A DNA stretch of 7,719 nucleotides from an uncultured Granulosicoccus sp. (GCA_938016235.1 CALLPU010000047.1:1-7719), one strand, 5' to 3'. Numbered from the stretch's first letter, positions 1-7,566 are shown. Notes: generated by a model from the sequence alone, not told the origin. Numbers and translations are program-made.

Positions 1-117
1 GAGGTCCGGAATTCCCTTAAATCACGGTTCTGTGCAAATATCAGGCTACGACAGATGCCACGATGATGGAACGGTTATCTCAAACACACGTATTTATAGC
101 TGTATTCACTCGCAGCG

Positions 118-137
118 GCAGAACATCGTGGTTCTGC
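118..137. repeat. Perfect 7-bp inverted repeat (hairpin), 6-base loop
   Basis: GCAGAAC at 118-124 is the exact reverse complement of GTTCTGC at 131-137, with the loop ATCGTG between. Beyond one mismatch (117/138), two further pairs can form (116/139 and 115/140). No T-run follows on either strand, so it is not a standard intrinsic terminator. It could be an operator dyad or a structured leader. The symmetry is seen; the function is unknown. Confidence 0.5.
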
Positions 138-161
138 AGCACGGCGCAAACTGCTGTCATG

Positions 162-179
162 GGCGCTCAGATGGCGCTC
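162..179. repeat. Two direct copies of GGCGCTC spaced 11 bp
   Basis: GGCGCTC occurs at 162-168 and again at 173-179. The 11-bp offset is about one helical turn, an arrangement seen in some tandem activator sites. With only 7 bases per copy it may well be chance. No regulator can be named from this. Confidence 0.3.
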
Positions 180-301
180 GATGCCTCCAAAGGGCAGATC
201 TTGACACTGCAGAGCAGCTCACCACAGCCATTGGATAACGTTTACAGTTATGCCCACAGACACGCTACAGATCACAATTCATGGAATTTGGGTAGCTCTG
301 A

Positions 302-2497
302 TTGGCCCGATTCCTGAATCTTCAGGACCTACAGGCCGACGGTAGGCCTTCCCGATTCAATCTCAAGGCACGCGATAATACGGTGGAAGTCCTTCACGGC
401 AATCAAACTGGCTCCCGGCACTCCAGGCGTCAATCGGACAAAGCTGCGTCAGGTGATAATCGGGCCCTCGACTGGGGCGTTCTCGAATCTGATATAGCGC
501 TTTTCCCTCACTCGCCACTGGCTTTGGCGGATGTGCTGTCCACCCAGGGTGGTTTTCTCGATTTGATTCCGGCAACCATCAGCGAGGACAAGAACGATAC
601 GCAGGATCCGGCGAATTCAGCCGTAGCATCCAGCGATCGCAATGCCACGCCATCGGATAGTCAACCAGATACTCTGGATCAGACCATTGATTTACGGTTC
701 ACTGCGCATCGGCATCCGCGCAATCCGCGTGATCGATTCAATCTACTCACCCGCCACAATGCCGCCGACTTGCTCAAGCAATGCAAGAAAATCCTGGTGG
801 AAAACGCCCTGGTTAAAAACAAGGGGGAGCGACAACTTTATCTTGCAGCCGGATTTGTCAGCTGGCCAGATGCGAGTAACAGCCAGGAGCGAAAACGAGC
901 GCCCCTGTTGTTGTACCCCGCACTGCTGGTTCGCGTGCCCAACGAGGCTCGCTACGAAGTTCGTCTGGCAGGAGATACTCCCGAATACAATCAGGCATTG
1001 ATGCTACACACCGAGCAACGCTTCGCCGTCAAGCTGCCCGAATTCAACCATGAGGCCCCGCTGTCAGATTTCCTTGCTCAGGTTGCGCAATCCGTACAAG
1101 GCTCAACCACTCTGGCGCTGGAATTCGACATTGCGCTGGGCAGTGCCTCGTTGCTACACACGGAGGCAATCGAATCTACCGCCATTGAATTACCCGATGT
1201 GCCCGCTCACTTCAATGTCGGCTTGGCGATGAGTATCACGGGTAACAAAAGTCTTCATCAGCTCAATGCCGTGCTACAGCTGATCCCCAACTACGCCGAA
1301 TCGGTGTCTTCCAACGATCAGGCTGCCGTAGCCGCCGCTCACACAGAGAGCGTTGCCGGTTTGCGCAAATATGCAGCCAGACTGGCCGCTGAGGGTTTGG
1401 ATCATGTTGAATTTCGACAACTGAGCACCCTGCCCGCCATGATTTCCAAGTGGACGCTGGCAGTTGACTCCGGATTGCAAAGCTCCACACTTAGCAGTGT
1501 CTTAAACGTGCCTGAACTCTCCTCCAGAGAACTCATTCGCCTGGCCAGCATCATCGAACTGATCGACAAGGCCCCTGCGAGCATCGAACAGTTTGCTCAT
1601 CCAGACCTTTGCTTTTCCAACACACCGTTACTCATGCGCCGTGCCCAGCACCAGGCGCGCTTGATAGAAGACGAACTCGAAGCATTGCAAGACTACTTTC
1701 TGCTCGACAAGGTACCGGCAAAGTCTCAGCTGCTCGGCCTGATTGCCGAGCTTGGCAGCAATACAGAACATGAACACGACTACGTAGATGCAGACTATTT
1801 CAATGCACGACGCCAGTTCATGGAATTCAGTATCGAGAAGCCAACCAATCTGACCACCGAACATCGACGACTGCTGTCGCAATTGGCAAAAGTCATGCGT
1901 TTTCGGGAGTTGTTTGTTAACAACACTGAATACCGCGCGGCCCTGGGGCCTGCCTATAAAGGGTTGAGAACCGACTGGGCATTGCTTGAACAAATGAGCG
2001 AATACGCCAGAGAGCTCAGCGATGTTCTCGAGTCAGAATCAGTTGCAGCGCAAATCCTTTCAAACTGGCATGCCTTTCGTGCTGCGTACAGTGTGGAGCT
2101 GGACACCCTGCAGGCAGCGGCTGAAGCGTGCCGAAGATTGCTTGGCACCGTGGGGACACGCTGGCAGACGCAGAGCGTATCAGCACTGTGCACGCACGCA
2201 ATCCTGATCCGGTCCCGGCTACTGGAGTGGCAAGGCACCTACGGGCATGTCGAAAATCACGCAGACAAGACGCCTGCCATTGTCCTGTCCAGCTTTTCCG
2301 GAAAATCCCGCGAAGATGTTGTGGTGGAAACACAGGTTGACGAAACTCGAACGAGGATTGATCAACAGCTGCAAGCCGGTGAGATCAAGCGGGAGCAGAT
2401 AATCGACACCTTGCAGTGGTTACTGGCGGCGAGCAACGCAGCCTCAGACAAAGAACTCGACATCGACGCCATTGTTGCCCACCTGCAAATTGCCTGA
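302..2497 (+). CDS. DUF4011 helicase-like protein lacking the helicase ATPase motifs
   Basis: I do not recognise this as a named gene. It encodes up to 731 residues. Residues 1-125 are polar and rich in Asp, Ser and Asn, and look largely disordered. Residues about 130-265 resemble the DUF4011 domain at the N-terminus of large SF1 helicases (COG1112 group): LYLAAGFVSW at 179-188, then KRAPLLLYPALLVRV at 198-212, then FAVKLPEF at 241-248. Residues about 455-580 are helical and resemble an accessory helical region of the same helicases, with YKGLRTDW at 552-559. I find no GxxxxGK[ST] loop, no DExx box and no arginine-finger motif; TGNKS at 313-317 does not fit Walker A. There is no signal peptide or membrane segment, so it is probably cytoplasmic. 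The TTG start at 302 directly follows a stop and has only a weak GG-rich stretch upstream; GTG at 383 or 533 and TTG at 563 are alternatives. The first in-frame ATG (residue 235) lies inside the conserved region, too late. The coding frame is certain, the family link moderate, the function unknown. It could be a helicase subunit, a nucleic-acid-binding scaffold or an eroded helicase. Confidence 0.8.
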   Translation: MARFLNLQDLQADGRPSRFNLKARDNTVEVLHGNQTGSRHSRRQSDKAASGDNRALDWGVLESDIALFPHSPLALADVLSTQGGFLDLIPATISEDKNDTQDPANSAVASSDRNATPSDSQPDTLDQTIDLRFTAHRHPRNPRDRFNLLTRHNAADLLKQCKKILVENALVKNKGERQLYLAAGFVSWPDASNSQERKRAPLLLYPALLVRVPNEARYEVRLAGDTPEYNQALMLHTEQRFAVKLPEFNHEAPLSDFLAQVAQSVQGSTTLALEFDIALGSASLLHTEAIESTAIELPDVPAHFNVGLAMSITGNKSLHQLNAVLQLIPNYAESVSSNDQAAVAAAHTESVAGLRKYAARLAAEGLDHVEFRQLSTLPAMISKWTLAVDSGLQSSTLSSVLNVPELSSRELIRLASIIELIDKAPASIEQFAHPDLCFSNTPLLMRRAQHQARLIEDELEALQDYFLLDKVPAKSQLLGLIAELGSNTEHEHDYVDADYFNARRQFMEFSIEKPTNLTTEHRRLLSQLAKVMRFRELFVNNTEYRAALGPAYKGLRTDWALLEQMSEYARELSDVLESESVAAQILSNWHAFRAAYSVELDTLQAAAEACRRLLGTVGTRWQTQSVSALCTHAILIRSRLLEWQGTYGHVENHADKTPAIVLSSFSGKSREDVVVETQVDETRTRIDQQLQAGEIKREQIIDTLQWLLAASNAASDKELDIDAIVAHLQIA

Positions 2498-2505
2498 ACT
2501 ATCGA
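2494..2505 (+). repeat. Left copy of a 12-bp inverted repeat flanking the HAD gene
   Basis: CTGAACTATCGA lies at 2494-2505, overlapping the TGA stop of the 731-residue gene and running into the 14-base convergent gap. The identical 12-mer occurs on the minus strand at 3442-3453, just upstream of the HAD gene start. The repeats are therefore inverted and bracket that gene. A few 12-base matches are expected by chance in a window of this size, so only the placement is notable. Confidence 0.4.
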
Positions 2506-2511
2506 CAGCTT

Positions 2512-3423
2512 TCAAGTTGTTGGGACAATAAAATCCGGGCGGATGTTGCTCTCTCGAATGGCGTTTTCGATATCCATGCCCTTCAGCAAACCGTGATCAG
2601 TCACAAGTACAGTGCGCCAACCAGCCTGTGCGCCACCGAGAATATCGGTGTGCAACGTATCCCCCACCATCGCGATTCTTTGAGGGTCGATATCGGTAAT
2701 CGACCGCCGGACTAGCGCAAACGCATTGTCGAAGGGTTTGCCGAAAAATTCGGGGACGGCCAGACCAGAGTCAGCAACACCGTGCGCGTACCAGCCAGGT
2801 TCCTGCGACAGACGCCCCGGATGTGGGGCAACCAGGTCCGGGTTACCCACCAGCACGGGCCTTGGCCTGTCCTTGAGCGCATCGATCAACAACTCCTGTC
2901 TGCTGTCAGTCCAGTCACCGGTGCCCAGTAAAACAAAACCGTCGCAGCGATGGTAATCGCTCGCCTCATCACCCAGCAGCACCGCATCAGGCACCAGCTC
3001 ATCGAGCTCTGATTGTTCCAATGCTGCAAAGCCCCAACAGAGTTCCTGACGATCAGCCAATGACACTGCAAGCGCGTCCCTGCTGGAAACCACCTCCGCG
3101 GCTGAGAATTCCATGCCCCAATTCAGGTACTTGGCGCGTGTCCTGGTAGCTGGAAAACTGGCACCGTTGGTTAACACACGCACCTGTTTACCTTTCTCTC
3201 TGAGTGCATTCACGCGCTCAACAGCGCCGGGTACGGTTTGATCACCCACATTCAGTACGCCAAATCCATCGAGTACAAAGCAATCAATGTCATCGCACAA
3301 CGCTTCCAGATTGGCCCGGTGTATTGAATGCTCAGGGAACGTCGCTAGCGGTAGCCGACCTCGGATAGCCTGGTATCGGGCAACTGCTGCGGCAGCATCC
3401 GGTGGTGACGAGCTGGTACTCAT
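2512..3423 (-). CDS. HAD-superfamily class IIA (NagD-like) hydrolase
   Basis: This 303-residue protein has the full layout of a class IIA HAD hydrolase, the NagD group, whose members mostly remove phosphate from small molecules. Motif I is FVLDGFGVLNVG (49-60), with D52 as the expected nucleophile. Motif II is VLTNGAS with T85. A class IIA NPD motif lies at 194-196, the motif III lysine is K229 in FFGKP, and motif IV is GDTLHTDI with D255 and D260. The cap domain lies roughly at residues 110-195. The second Asp of the usual DxD, which normally acts as general acid/base, is Phe54. My recollection is that a related subfamily (near TIGR01459) also carries an aromatic residue here, so this may be a subfamily trait rather than damage. 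There is no signal peptide, so it is cytoplasmic. The ATG at 3421-3423 suits family length, but no Shine-Dalgarno sequence precedes it. It lies 187 bases downstream of purL on the same strand. The substrate cannot be predicted. Confidence 0.88.
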   Translation of the reverse strand: MSTSSSPPDAAAAVARYQAIRGRLPLATFPEHSIHRANLEALCDDIDCFVLDGFGVLNVGDQTVPGAVERVNALREKGKQVRVLTNGASFPATRTRAKYLNWGMEFSAAEVVSSRDALAVSLADRQELCWGFAALEQSELDELVPDAVLLGDEASDYHRCDGFVLLGTGDWTDSRQELLIDALKDRPRPVLVGNPDLVAPHPGRLSQEPGWYAHGVADSGLAVPEFFGKPFDNAFALVRRSITDIDPQRIAMVGDTLHTDILGGAQAGWRTVLVTDHGLLKGMDIENAIRESNIRPDFIVPTT

Positions 3424-3441
3424 AGTGTTGGATTTGGGTTA

Positions 3442-3453
3442 TCGATAGTTCAG
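3442..3453 (-). repeat. Right copy of a 12-bp inverted repeat flanking the HAD gene
   Basis: TCGATAGTTCAG at 3442-3453 is the exact reverse complement of the 12-mer at 2494-2505. It lies 18 bases upstream of the HAD start codon and overlaps an 8-bp palindrome, TATCGATA (3440-3447). On the mRNA of the HAD gene the two copies would be complementary to each other's opposite strand, so the two ends could in principle pair. No transposase or target-site duplication is visible. Confidence 0.4.
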
Positions 3454-3474
3454 TACTGGAAGGCCGGGGGGTCT

Positions 3475-3507
3475 ATGCCGTAGCAATTCTTGTTACGAAT
3501 GCCGTAG
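3475..3507. repeat. Direct repeat ATGCCGTAG, two copies 24 bp apart
   Basis: ATGCCGTAG is at 3475-3483 and again at 3499-3507. The bases between them include an imperfect hairpin, GCAATTC/GAATGC with a 7-base loop. Two copies 24 bp apart in a spacer might be a regulator site for the HAD gene or a trace of local duplication. The repeat is seen; its role is unknown. Confidence 0.4.
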
Positions 3508-3610
3508 GGAATGTCCACCGCGCAGGCTACGCGTTCTCATCACGAGCGAACAGCCATTTTGCTTAACGTCTTGCATACATTAACTGCAGTGTTACGGGGT
3601 TCAACAGCCA

Positions 3611-6600
3611 TCAGCCAAGCCAGATCCGGGCATTTTCAAACATGCGTAGCCAAGGGCCGTTCTCCCCCCATTCCGGCGGAGCCCAGGAATTGGTGACCGT
3701 GCGAAATACCCGTTCAGGATGAGGCATCATGATGGTGACACGCCCGTCGTCGCTGCACAGCCCGGTGATACCGAACGGCGAACCGTTCGGGTTGAGCGGG
3801 TATTGTTCCGTCATCGCACCCAGATTATCCACATAGCCGAGGCATACAGGCGCAGCTTTGGCTTGCGCCGTTGAATCGAACACGGCACGCCCTTCACCGT
3901 GTGCCAGAGCAACCGGAATACGCGAACCCACCATATCGGTAAAAAACAATGACGGTGACTGGTAAATTTCCACGGTAGCCACTCGAGCCTCAAACTGCTC
4001 CGATTCATTTCGTTCGAATCGCGGCCAATGCTCGGTACCGGGAATCAGACTCTGCAATTGAGACATCATCTGGCAACCATTACAGACACCCAGGGCAAAG
4101 GAATCACTGCGTTGAAAATACGTGGCAAACTCATCAGATAGTTTTTCACTGAAGAGAATGGCGCTGGCCCATCCCCCTCCGGCACCCAGAACATCTCCGT
4201 AGGAAAATCCACCACACGCCACTAAACCTTGCACGTCCGATAAATGGCGTCTGCCTGTTTCCAGATCACTCATGTGCACATCGATAGCATCGAAGCCGGC
4301 TCTGTCAAATGCGGCTGCCATTTCAAAATGACCGTTCACACCTTGATCTCGCAAGATAGCAATACTCGGTCTGCTGGACAGGATCGCCGGTGATGATGCA
4401 ATCAATGAATCATTCGGATCAAACGTCAACAGTGGAGACAGGCCCGGATCATCGGGCTTGCTCACGTGCGCCATCTCCTCATCCGCCGACTTCGGATTGT
4501 CGCGGCGGCGCTGCATCTGATAGCTGGTTTGCCACCAGTGCTTTTTCAATTCAACGACCGGCGTCGAATAAAGGACTTGCCCATCTCGCGAGAACGAAAG
4601 CTCAGCGTTATCACTGACAGCACCCAGCAGATGCACCAGATCGCCAAGACCGTGCTGTTCGAAAACAGCCATTACTTCAGCATACTGATGCGAGCGTATC
4701 TGCAACACTCCCCCAAGCTCCTCATTAAACAAGGTGGCAATGGGATCAACAGGCAGACTATCCAGGTTGGCGCGAACACCACACTGTGAGGTAAAGGCCA
4801 TTTCAGCCAGCGTGACGAACAGTCCGCCATCTGAACGATCGTGCCAGGCGAGAATGCGCTCGTTCGCCAGCAGTTCCTGAACGGCATTGAACATGCCCTT
4901 GAGCAGGGACGCATCATCGACATCGGGGGCGGTTGCGCCGATGCGTTGATGTACCTGAGCCAGAGCAGAGCCGCCAAGACGATTCTTCCCTGCCCCCAGA
5001 TCGATGAACAACAGGTCGGTGGCGCCGCAATCGAGCCGTAATTGAGGAGTGAGTGTTTTCCTGCCATCTCGAACGGCTGCAAAGGCTGTCACGATCAGCG
5101 ACACAGGCGCAGTAACGGATTGTTCCCCACCCTCATCAGACCACACCGTTTTCATGGATAACGAATCCTTGCCCACCGGTATGGCGATGCCCAACGCAGG
5201 AGCCAATTCCAGCCCGACGGCTTTGACCGCATCGAACAGAGCAGCATCTTCGCCTTCAACACCCGCTGCTGCCATCCAGTTGGCAGACAACTTGACGTTA
5301 GATACATCACCGATATCAGCAGCCACAATGTTGGATAACGCTTCTGCCACCGCCATGCGGGCAGAGGCGGCTGCATCGAGAATGGCGATGGGCGAGCGTT
5401 CACCCATCGCCATGGCTTCGCCGGTATAGCCAACGTAATCCGATAACGTAACGGCCACATCGGCTACAGGCATTTGCCACGGCCCTACCAGTTGATCGCG
5501 CGCCACCTGGCCCGTGATGCTGCGATCACCAATGGTAATCAGAAAGTTCTTGGCCGCGACGCTTGGCAACTGGAGAACACGTTCGGCACACTCATGAATC
5601 TCCAGCGTTCCGGTATTGAAGTCATCACCGAATGGCGCAGCATGGGCGGCATCGATAGACAGCTTGGGTGGCTTGCCCAGCAGCACATCCAGCGGCATAT
5701 CCACCGGATGATTATCAAAATACGCATCGGAAACGCGTAATTGCCGCTCCTCAGTGGCGGTTCCCACGATGGCATACAGACAACGCTCGCGTTCACACAA
5801 GGCTTCAAAGCCTGTAAGCCTGTCCGGTGCAATCGCCATGACATAGCGCTCCTGCGATTCATTACTCCAGATAGCCATGGGCGACATGCCCGGCTCGTCA
5901 TTCAACACAGACCTCAACTCGAAAACGCCCCCGCGCTGCGCATCGTTGATGAGTTCAGGTAACGCGTTGGACAAGCCTCCAGCACCCACATCGTGAATGG
6001 ACAGGATCGGGCTTTCATCACCCAAGGCAATGCACCGGTCAATCACTTCCTGACAACGCCTTTGCATTTCCGGGTTGCCACGCTGCACGGATGCAAAATC
6101 CAGCTCAGTATCACCTTCACCACTGGCAACCGATGAGGCTGCCCCGCCACCCAGACCAATCAGCATGGAAGGCCCCCCTAATACGACAATGGCGGCGCCC
6201 GGCGGTACTGCCTGTTTATCGATATTGCCCTCACGGATGTTGCCCATACCACCAGCGATCATGATGGGTTTGTGATACCCACGGACGGCGGTTGTTGAGT
6301 CTTTACGCTGCACGCCTTGGCAAAAGGTGCGAAAGTACCCGCCAAGGTTAGGCCTTCCAAATTCGTTGTTAAATGCAGCCGCACCAATGGGGCCTTCCTG
6401 CATGATGTCGTAAGCACTGGCAATACGATCCGGCTTTGCGGTAAACGTCTCCCACGGTTGCTGCCAATCTGGAATCGACAAGTTCGACACGGTAAAGCCG
6501 CAAAGACCAGCCTTCGGCTTTGACCCGTTGCCCACAGCCCCTTCATCGCGAATCTCACCACCTGAGCCTGTGGCAGCGCCGGGAAAGGGTGAAATGGCCG

Positions 6601-7549
6601 TCGGGTGATTGTGCGTCTCTACTTTTATCTGGATGTGCACCGGCTCTTCCGTTGCCCGGTATTGACCGTTTTCATTCGGCAACCATCGCCTGGCCACATG
6701 GCCTGCAATGACCGCAGCATTATCGTGATAAGCAGACAGCACACCGTCTGGCGATGTCTTGTGCGTATGGCGAATCATGCCAAACAGCGAATGCGCCTGT
6801 GACTCACCGTCCAGCGTCCAGTCTGCATTGAAAATCTTGTGGCGACAATGCTCCGAATTGGCCTGCGCGAACATCATCAGTTCCGCATCACTCGGATTTC
6901 TCTGCAACGTGGAAAAGCTGGTTTCCAGATACTCAAGCTCATCTGGAGACAGCGCCAGGCCCATCTCGGCGTTATGGCGGCGAAGCGCATCCTGACCCTG
7001 CTCCAACACGTTGATCGTCACCAGAGGTGCAGGTTCAGACACGGCGAACAGGTGGGGCAGCTGTTGCGGTAGGTCGATGATGCTTTCTGTCATTCGGTCG
7101 TGCAGTAGCGCCTTGGCCGCAACTTGCGTGCTTGCTGGCAACGACATCGGATCCAAGCCAGCAAAGTGAAACTGGATGCCGCGCTCAACGCGCTCTACCG
7201 TGGACAATCCGCATCGTTGAATGATGTCGGTCGCTTTTGAGGACCACGCAGATCGCGTACCCAGGCGAGGCACAACGGTGATCAGCCAACCGTGGTCGAG
7301 CGGATGGTAGTGATCCTCTGCCCCAAGCAACTTGACCAGATAATCCGGCACCCCTCTCACGTCAGCCAGGCTTAGATGAACTGGCGTCGTCGATGCCTGC
7401 AGATCCGTTTCATCGCGCGTTGCGGTTTTAACGAAATACACGTAGCGTGCGGCCACTGGCGGAAAATCGTTGTCGATAGCCCGCAGTTGTTTCAGCAGCT
7501 GATCTTGCCGGAATGCCGACAAGGCGTTAGCGCCAGATAGACAGAGCAT
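3611..7549 (-). CDS. purL: Phosphoribosylformylglycinamidine synthase (FGAM synthetase), single-chain type
   Basis: PurL converts FGAR, ATP and glutamine to FGAM, glutamate, ADP and phosphate, the fourth step of de novo purine synthesis, in the cytoplasm. The 1312 residues match the large proteobacterial type (E. coli is about 1295) along the whole length. Residues 1 to about 160 form the PurS-like N-terminal domain; a linker follows with NSEHCRHKIFNA (231-242). Two tandem AIRS-like halves follow (about 300-615 and 665-1000), with KVETHNHPTAISPFPGAATG at 309-328 and IHDVGAGGLSNALPE at 518-532. The glutaminase domain fills about 1060-1312: GGFSYGDVLGAG at 1113-1124, nucleophile Cys1156 in ALGVCNGCQMM, and His1277 and Glu1279 in MMPHPERVFR. 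All three triad residues are present, so it should be active. The ATG at 7547-7549 is chosen because NALSAFR (8-14) aligns with the E. coli N-terminus, and AGAGA lies 6 bases upstream. No frameshift is seen. A possible PurR-type operator precedes it. Confidence 0.99.
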   Translation of the reverse strand: MLCLSGANALSAFRQDQLLKQLRAIDNDFPPVAARYVYFVKTATRDETDLQASTTPVHLSLADVRGVPDYLVKLLGAEDHYHPLDHGWLITVVPRLGTRSAWSSKATDIIQRCGLSTVERVERGIQFHFAGLDPMSLPASTQVAAKALLHDRMTESIIDLPQQLPHLFAVSEPAPLVTINVLEQGQDALRRHNAEMGLALSPDELEYLETSFSTLQRNPSDAELMMFAQANSEHCRHKIFNADWTLDGESQAHSLFGMIRHTHKTSPDGVLSAYHDNAAVIAGHVARRWLPNENGQYRATEEPVHIQIKVETHNHPTAISPFPGAATGSGGEIRDEGAVGNGSKPKAGLCGFTVSNLSIPDWQQPWETFTAKPDRIASAYDIMQEGPIGAAAFNNEFGRPNLGGYFRTFCQGVQRKDSTTAVRGYHKPIMIAGGMGNIREGNIDKQAVPPGAAIVVLGGPSMLIGLGGGAASSVASGEGDTELDFASVQRGNPEMQRRCQEVIDRCIALGDESPILSIHDVGAGGLSNALPELINDAQRGGVFELRSVLNDEPGMSPMAIWSNESQERYVMAIAPDRLTGFEALCERERCLYAIVGTATEERQLRVSDAYFDNHPVDMPLDVLLGKPPKLSIDAAHAAPFGDDFNTGTLEIHECAERVLQLPSVAAKNFLITIGDRSITGQVARDQLVGPWQMPVADVAVTLSDYVGYTGEAMAMGERSPIAILDAAASARMAVAEALSNIVAADIGDVSNVKLSANWMAAAGVEGEDAALFDAVKAVGLELAPALGIAIPVGKDSLSMKTVWSDEGGEQSVTAPVSLIVTAFAAVRDGRKTLTPQLRLDCGATDLLFIDLGAGKNRLGGSALAQVHQRIGATAPDVDDASLLKGMFNAVQELLANERILAWHDRSDGGLFVTLAEMAFTSQCGVRANLDSLPVDPIATLFNEELGGVLQIRSHQYAEVMAVFEQHGLGDLVHLLGAVSDNAELSFSRDGQVLYSTPVVELKKHWWQTSYQMQRRRDNPKSADEEMAHVSKPDDPGLSPLLTFDPNDSLIASSPAILSSRPSIAILRDQGVNGHFEMAAAFDRAGFDAIDVHMSDLETGRRHLSDVQGLVACGGFSYGDVLGAGGGWASAILFSEKLSDEFATYFQRSDSFALGVCNGCQMMSQLQSLIPGTEHWPRFERNESEQFEARVATVEIYQSPSLFFTDMVGSRIPVALAHGEGRAVFDSTAQAKAAPVCLGYVDNLGAMTEQYPLNPNGSPFGITGLCSDDGRVTIMMPHPERVFRTVTNSWAPPEWGENGPWLRMFENARIWLG

Positions 7550-7555
7550 GTGGGG

Positions 7556-7560
7556 TCTCT
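7556..7560 (-). promoter_or_regulatory. Ribosome binding site of purL
   Basis: On the minus strand AGAGA ends 6 bases before the purL ATG. It is a weak but reasonably placed Shine-Dalgarno sequence and supports the start at 7549. Confidence 0.5.
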
Positions 7561-7566
7561 AGTAAG

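Larger units (their letters stand above)
1..301. other. Non-coding or unresolved region upstream of the 731-residue gene
   Basis: I see no convincing gene here. One frame on the plus strand is open from base 2 to a TAA at 236-238 (about 78 codons), but its product is rich in Cys, His and Arg, has no recognisable motif and no clear ribosome binding site. A second plus-strand frame (63-317) is equally unconvincing. The minus strand is broken by frequent stops. In the frame of the downstream gene there are stops at 236-238, 293-295 and 299-301. A TTGACA at 201-206 has no good -10 at the right distance, so I call no promoter. The region does hold a hairpin (118-137) and a direct repeat (162-179). 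It is probably intergenic, or possibly the decayed end of an older gene. Confidence 0.5.
3424..3610. other. purL-to-HAD spacer with short repeats, no clear terminator
   Basis: This 187-base spacer has no supported gene. On the transcribed (minus) strand I find no GC-rich hairpin followed by a U-run, so purL transcripts may continue into the HAD gene. Weak structures are present: CGCG/CGCG arms at 3519-3522 and 3530-3533, and GCAATTC at 3483-3489 pairing with GAATGC at 3497-3502 with one bulge. AACAGCCAT occurs twice (3549-3557 and 3603-3611, the second reaching the purL stop codon). A -35-like TTGAAC on the minus strand just after purL has no good -10 partner, so a separate HAD promoter is not established. 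Confidence 0.45.

Noticed and set aside
201..206. TTGACA as the -35 of a promoter for the helicase-like gene.
   Set aside because: No -10-like sequence lies 16-18 bases downstream.
235..251. ATAAC/GTTAT inverted repeat (7-base loop) as an operator.
   Set aside because: Only 5 bp per arm in an AT-rich stretch, which is likely by chance.
32..317. Two small plus-strand reading frames (32-238 and 63-317) as genes.
   Set aside because: Odd composition, no recognisable motif, no good ribosome binding site, and they overlap each other in different frames.
1239..1252. TGNKS in the 731-residue protein (313-317) as a Walker A motif.
   Set aside because: It lacks the GxxxxGK[ST] spacing: Asn separates Gly and Lys, no Gly lies five residues earlier, and no Walker B follows.
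4174..4191. Gly1125 in PurL (GAGGGW), where E. coli has Glu, as a disabling mutation.
   Set aside because: From memory this position varies between proteobacterial PurL proteins, and the catalytic Cys, His and Glu are all present.
4466..5429. Long plus-strand reading frames opposite purL (such as 4466-4789 and 5049-5429) as antisense genes.
   Set aside because: They are mirror frames of a strongly conserved coding gene, with no domain or ribosome site of their own.
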